Positions 61,401-64,000 of a stretch of DNA of 64,000 bases are shown here, one piece after another. Position numbers and translations under genes: made by a program. The DNA is from Kytococcus sedentarius DSM 20547 (GTDB taxonomy: Bacteria > Actinomycetota > Actinomycetes > Actinomycetales > Dermatophilaceae), in assembly GCF_000023925.1 (NCBI RefSeq), contig NC_013169.1, forward strand, positions 124,001-188,000. Direction: 5' to 3'. The notes under the pieces are model-generated. The model saw only the letters and a list, made by a program, of their open reading frames with translations, ran no database searches and had not been told where the DNA came from. The first letter of the stretch is position 1. Every line of letters begins with the position of its first letter.

Positions 61401-61796
61401 TCAGCGGGTGGGGCTCTCGAGGCGGTCCAACGCCTCGCGCAGGGCGGCCACGTCGTCGGCGCCGGCGTCGTCCACGAACGCGAGCACGGCGGCACGGCGG
61501 TCGGTGGGGCGCAGGTCGCCGAGGGTCTCCCGCATCAGCCGGGCGACGAAGTCCTCGCGGGAGGTCGCGGCCCGGTAGACGTAGGCCCGCCCCTGCTTGG
61601 TGCGCGTGAGAAACTCCTTGCGCGAGAGGCGGTCCATCACCGTCATCACCGTGGTGTAGGCGATGTCCCGGTCGGCGCCGAGGGTCTCGTGCACGTCGCG
61701 CACGGTGAAGCCGTCCGCCTGCGGCGCGGGGGTGTCCCACAGGTGGTTCATGATGGCCTGCTCGAGGTCACCCAGTCCGGATGCGGTGTTCGGCAT
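61401..61796 (-). CDS. BlaI/MecI-family repressor
   Basis: A 131-residue winged-helix repressor: LGDLEQAIMNHLWDTPAPQ, FTVRDVHETLGADRDIAYTT, VMTVMDRLSRKEFLTRTKQG and RAYVYRAATSREDFVARLM with the C-terminal dimer domain. It lies between the CydDC and M56 peptidase genes, all on one strand. Its own promoter region (61797-61870) holds a TACTAT box. Targets could be its own gene or a beta-lactam/respiratory response; the context does not decide. Confidence 0.88.
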   Translation of the reverse strand: MPNTASGLGDLEQAIMNHLWDTPAPQADGFTVRDVHETLGADRDIAYTTVMTVMDRLSRKEFLTRTKQGRAYVYRAATSREDFVARLMRETLGDLRPTDRRAAVLAFVDDAGADDVAALREALDRLESPTR

Positions 61797-61927
61797 GATC
61801 GTCTCCCACGGTGCTCAGCGGCCGGGATCGGCCACGACGCAGCATAGTACTGCCACCGATCGTTGACAGACGCGGGCCCGGGTGGTGACCCGCCGGACCC
61901 CCCAGGGCCGTGCATCGACCAGGCCCC

Positions 61928-64000
61928 TCAGCGCCGTGCGTCGACCAGGCTCTCGAGCCGCACCTCGGCGTCGCACCACTCGTGGCCCTCGGTGCGGTGG
62001 CTGACCAGCACCACCGACCGGCCCGCCGTGGCGGTCCCCAGGTGCTGCATGACCGCGCGTGCCGTGGGGCCGTCGAGGTGCGCGACCGGCTCGTCGAGCA
62101 GCACCACCGGGCGCTCGGAGAGCAGCGTCCGCGCCAGCCCGATGCGGGCCTGCTCGCCCCCGCTGACCGTCCGGTGGCCGGCCCCCAGCATCGTGTCGAG
62201 CCGGTCCGGGAGGGAGTCGAGGAAGTCGCCCAGCCCCGCATCGGCCAGCACGGCCTCCAGCTCGGCGTCGGTGGCCGTGGGGCGCGCGGTGCGCAGGTTC
62301 TCCCGGAGGGTGGAGGAGAACACGTGGGGGGAGTCGTCCTGGAAGGCGACCGTGCCCCGGGTGACGGCCAGCGGCAGGTCCAGCACGTCCACCCCGTCCA
62401 GGGTGTAGTCGCCGCCGGACGGGTCCAGGTGGCGGGCCAGCACGGCCAGGACGGTGGACTTGCCGGCGCCGCTCGGCCCGGTGAGCGCCACCCGGTCGCC
62501 GGGGGCCAGGTCCAGGTCGAGCCCCGCCACGGTGGGGGCGGCCTGCCCCGACCAGCGTGCGGTGAGGTCGGCCAGCTCCAGGTGCGGGTGGGCGCTGACC
62601 GGGGCGTCGGCCTCTGCCTGCGCGCTGTCCTCCGCCTGCGTCGGGCCGCCCGCCTGCGTCGGGCCGCCCGCCTGCGTCGGGCCGCCCGCCTGCGCGACGG
62701 CCGGTTCCTGACGCAGCAGGGCCTCCAGCCGCTCGGTGGCGGCGCGGGCGCGGGAGTGGGCGCTCACCGCATCGGGCACGCCCCCCAGCACGTCGGCCAG
62801 GGCGAGCGGGGTCAGCACCAGCAGCGCGACGAGCGGCCCGCCCCACCCGGCCGACGGCGCCAGCACCGCCGCCACCGCGACCACCACACCGGCCAACAGC
62901 CAGCTGGCGGCACGCACGGCGGCCTGCCCCGCGGCGCGGCGGCGCACCCAGCGGACCACGTCCCGGTCCGCCGCCACCACCGTCTGCAGCGCGGTGCCGC
63001 CGGCGTTGACGGCTCGCAGCTCGTCGCACCGGTCGGCAGCCGTGTGGGCCGCCTCCCACACGCGTCCGCGGGCGGCGAGCTCCTGCTGCTGCGCGCCGGC
63101 TGTGCGCCGCTCCACCAGCGCCGAACCCCCGACCACCAGCAGCGTCTGCAGCGCGACCAGGAGGCCGATGAGGGGCGACAGCACCGCCAGCAGCGCGGCG
63201 GCCACCAGCCCGGTCAGCAGGGCACCGACCAGGGGCACCCACCAGCGGACCGCGGCCATGACCACGTCGTCGAGGTCGGCCACCACTCCGGTGAGCACGC
63301 GGGCCCGGCCCCGCCGTCCCAGCCGCGCCGGGGTCAGCGGCACCAGGCGGCGGTAGGTCTCGGCGCGACGTCGGGCCAGCTGGTCCAACGCCACGTCGTG
63401 GCTGTCGAGCCGCTCGGCGTAGCGCAGCACCGGCCGCGCCAGGCCGAAGGTGCGCACGCCGACGATCGCGACCATGAGCATCAGCACCACCGGCTGCTCC
63501 CAGGCACGGACGATCAGCCACCCGGAGGTCGCGGTGAGCGCCACGCCCGCCAGCGAGGACAGCGCCCCCACCAGCGCGGCGCGCCAGAGCTTCGGGGTGG
63601 TGGTGACGACCGGCGTGCGCTCGCCGTCGCGCCCCGGAACCTGCTCCGGAGCGCGCTCCGGAACCGGCTCCGATGCGGTGCGCCCCCCGCCGTGCGCCGC
63701 GCCCTCCGGAGCGGTGGCCACGGGCAGGGTGGCTTCCAGCGCTGCGACCGGTTCGGGCCGGGTCTGCGCCGTCCCCGTGCCGGCACCCCGCACCGGCAGG
63801 GCGACGCGGCCCGCAGCAACCTCCACCTGCCACGCGGCGAGGTGCGCCAGCTCCCCGCGGTGCGTGGCCACGACCACCAGCCGCCGCGCGGACTCCTCGA
63901 GCAGCACCCGGTGCACGAGCTCGGCGGTGTCGGCGTCGAGGTGGGCGGTCGGCTCGTCGAGCAGCAGCACCGGGGCGTCGTCCAGCAGCGCCCGGGCCAG
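61928..64000 (-). CDS. cydDC: CydD-CydC fused thiol ABC exporter, partial
   Basis: The gene enters from beyond 64000; 691 codons are visible. The first 50 residues are the end of a CydD NBD (LARALLDDAPVLLLDEPTAH with ATHRGELAHLAA). A complete CydC half follows: six helices, then GPSGAGKSTVLAVLARHLDP (Walker A), VSGGEQARIGLARTLLSERP (signature) and VVLLDEPVAHLD (Walker B). A repeat-rich linker (QAGGPT x3) lies between helices and NBD. The pair exports glutathione/cysteine needed for cytochrome bd assembly. Fusion of the two halves is visible. Confidence 0.85.
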   Translation of the reverse strand: MARALLDDAPVLLLDEPTAHLDADTAELVHRVLLEESARRLVVVATHRGELAHLAAWQVEVAAGRVALPVRGAGTGTAQTRPEPVAALEATLPVATAPEGAAHGGGRTASEPVPERAPEQVPGRDGERTPVVTTTPKLWRAALVGALSSLAGVALTATSGWLIVRAWEQPVVLMLMVAIVGVRTFGLARPVLRYAERLDSHDVALDQLARRRAETYRRLVPLTPARLGRRGRARVLTGVVADLDDVVMAAVRWWVPLVGALLTGLVAAALLAVLSPLIGLLVALQTLLVVGGSALVERRTAGAQQQELAARGRVWEAAHTAADRCDELRAVNAGGTALQTVVAADRDVVRWVRRRAAGQAAVRAASWLLAGVVVAVAAVLAPSAGWGGPLVALLVLTPLALADVLGGVPDAVSAHSRARAATERLEALLRQEPAVAQAGGPTQAGGPTQAGGPTQAEDSAQAEADAPVSAHPHLELADLTARWSGQAAPTVAGLDLDLAPGDRVALTGPSGAGKSTVLAVLARHLDPSGGDYTLDGVDVLDLPLAVTRGTVAFQDDSPHVFSSTLRENLRTARPTATDAELEAVLADAGLGDFLDSLPDRLDTMLGAGHRTVSGGEQARIGLARTLLSERPVVLLDEPVAHLDGPTARAVMQHLGTATAGRSVVLVSHRTEGHEWCDAEVRLESLVDARR
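62633..62694 (-). repeat. Minisatellite, 3.4 x 18 bp
   Basis: Three full units of eighteen bases (CGCCTGCGTCGGGCCGCC) plus a partial lie in the linker of the CydC half and encode the QAGGPT repeats. Confidence 0.95.

Overview
The window is high-GC DNA with strong third-position G/C bias, many GTG starts and several leaderless promoters (a TANNNT box 6-8 bases before the start codon). It also carries families typical of Actinomycetota: DUF222/HNH, DUF5926, DUF6318, DUF2332, SoxR with a short Fe-S loop, and an FMN riboswitch ahead of ribD-ribE-ribBA-ribH-ribM. Together these point to an actinobacterium, probably order Micrococcales (Intrasporangiaceae/Ornithinimicrobiaceae-like). The family placement is inference. 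No rRNA, tRNA or CRISPR array was recognised.

Positions 1-17250 are an accessory region. It holds divergent regulator/efflux pairs (LysR/MFS, ArsR/MFS), a CPBP protease, several GNAT acetyltransferases, VOC proteins, a YefM-YoeB toxin-antitoxin pair with its operator, and gene debris (an IS3 OrfA fragment, a decayed DUF6036-like gene, GNAT fragments). Its most unusual locus is 8407-12471. There a SoxR-like regulator faces a MerR-type promoter that would drive a small Cys/Trp-rich ORF and two coupled ABC half-exporters whose ATP sites are degenerate in complementary ways.

Positions 17250-30200 carry metabolic and hypothetical genes: an FAD monooxygenase, a TPR protein, DUF2332, methyltransferases, DUF4230, an isoaspartyl peptidase, a PAP2 phosphatase, a serine hydrolase, a thioredoxin, a MurE-like ligase standing alone and an enoyl-CoA hydratase/HIBYL-CoA hydrolase. 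Positions 30278-35322 are the riboflavin operon under an FMN riboswitch, ending in a PnuC-type RibM transporter; its RibD carries an in-frame minisatellite.

Positions 35362-43109 contain DUF5926, a DUF222-HNH protein, a DUF6318 lipoprotein coupled to a PKD-like protein, a barnase/barstar pair and a DUF4446 coiled-coil protein with an internal duplication. Positions 43143-52658 contain a lipid kinase, a serS-HAD-TrmH operon, a P-type-ATPase-like protein lacking its catalytic motifs, and a bioY-bioM-bioN biotin ECF transporter.

Positions 52877-56821 hold a second SoxR-like regulator facing a truncated MFS gene, a flavin-reductase-like gene split by an IS256-family element, and an AlbA_2 ATPase-like regulator with its own operator. 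Positions 56905-64000 carry purB, an acidic membrane-anchored protein, a BlaI/M56-peptidase pair and a CydD-CydC fusion that runs off the window end.
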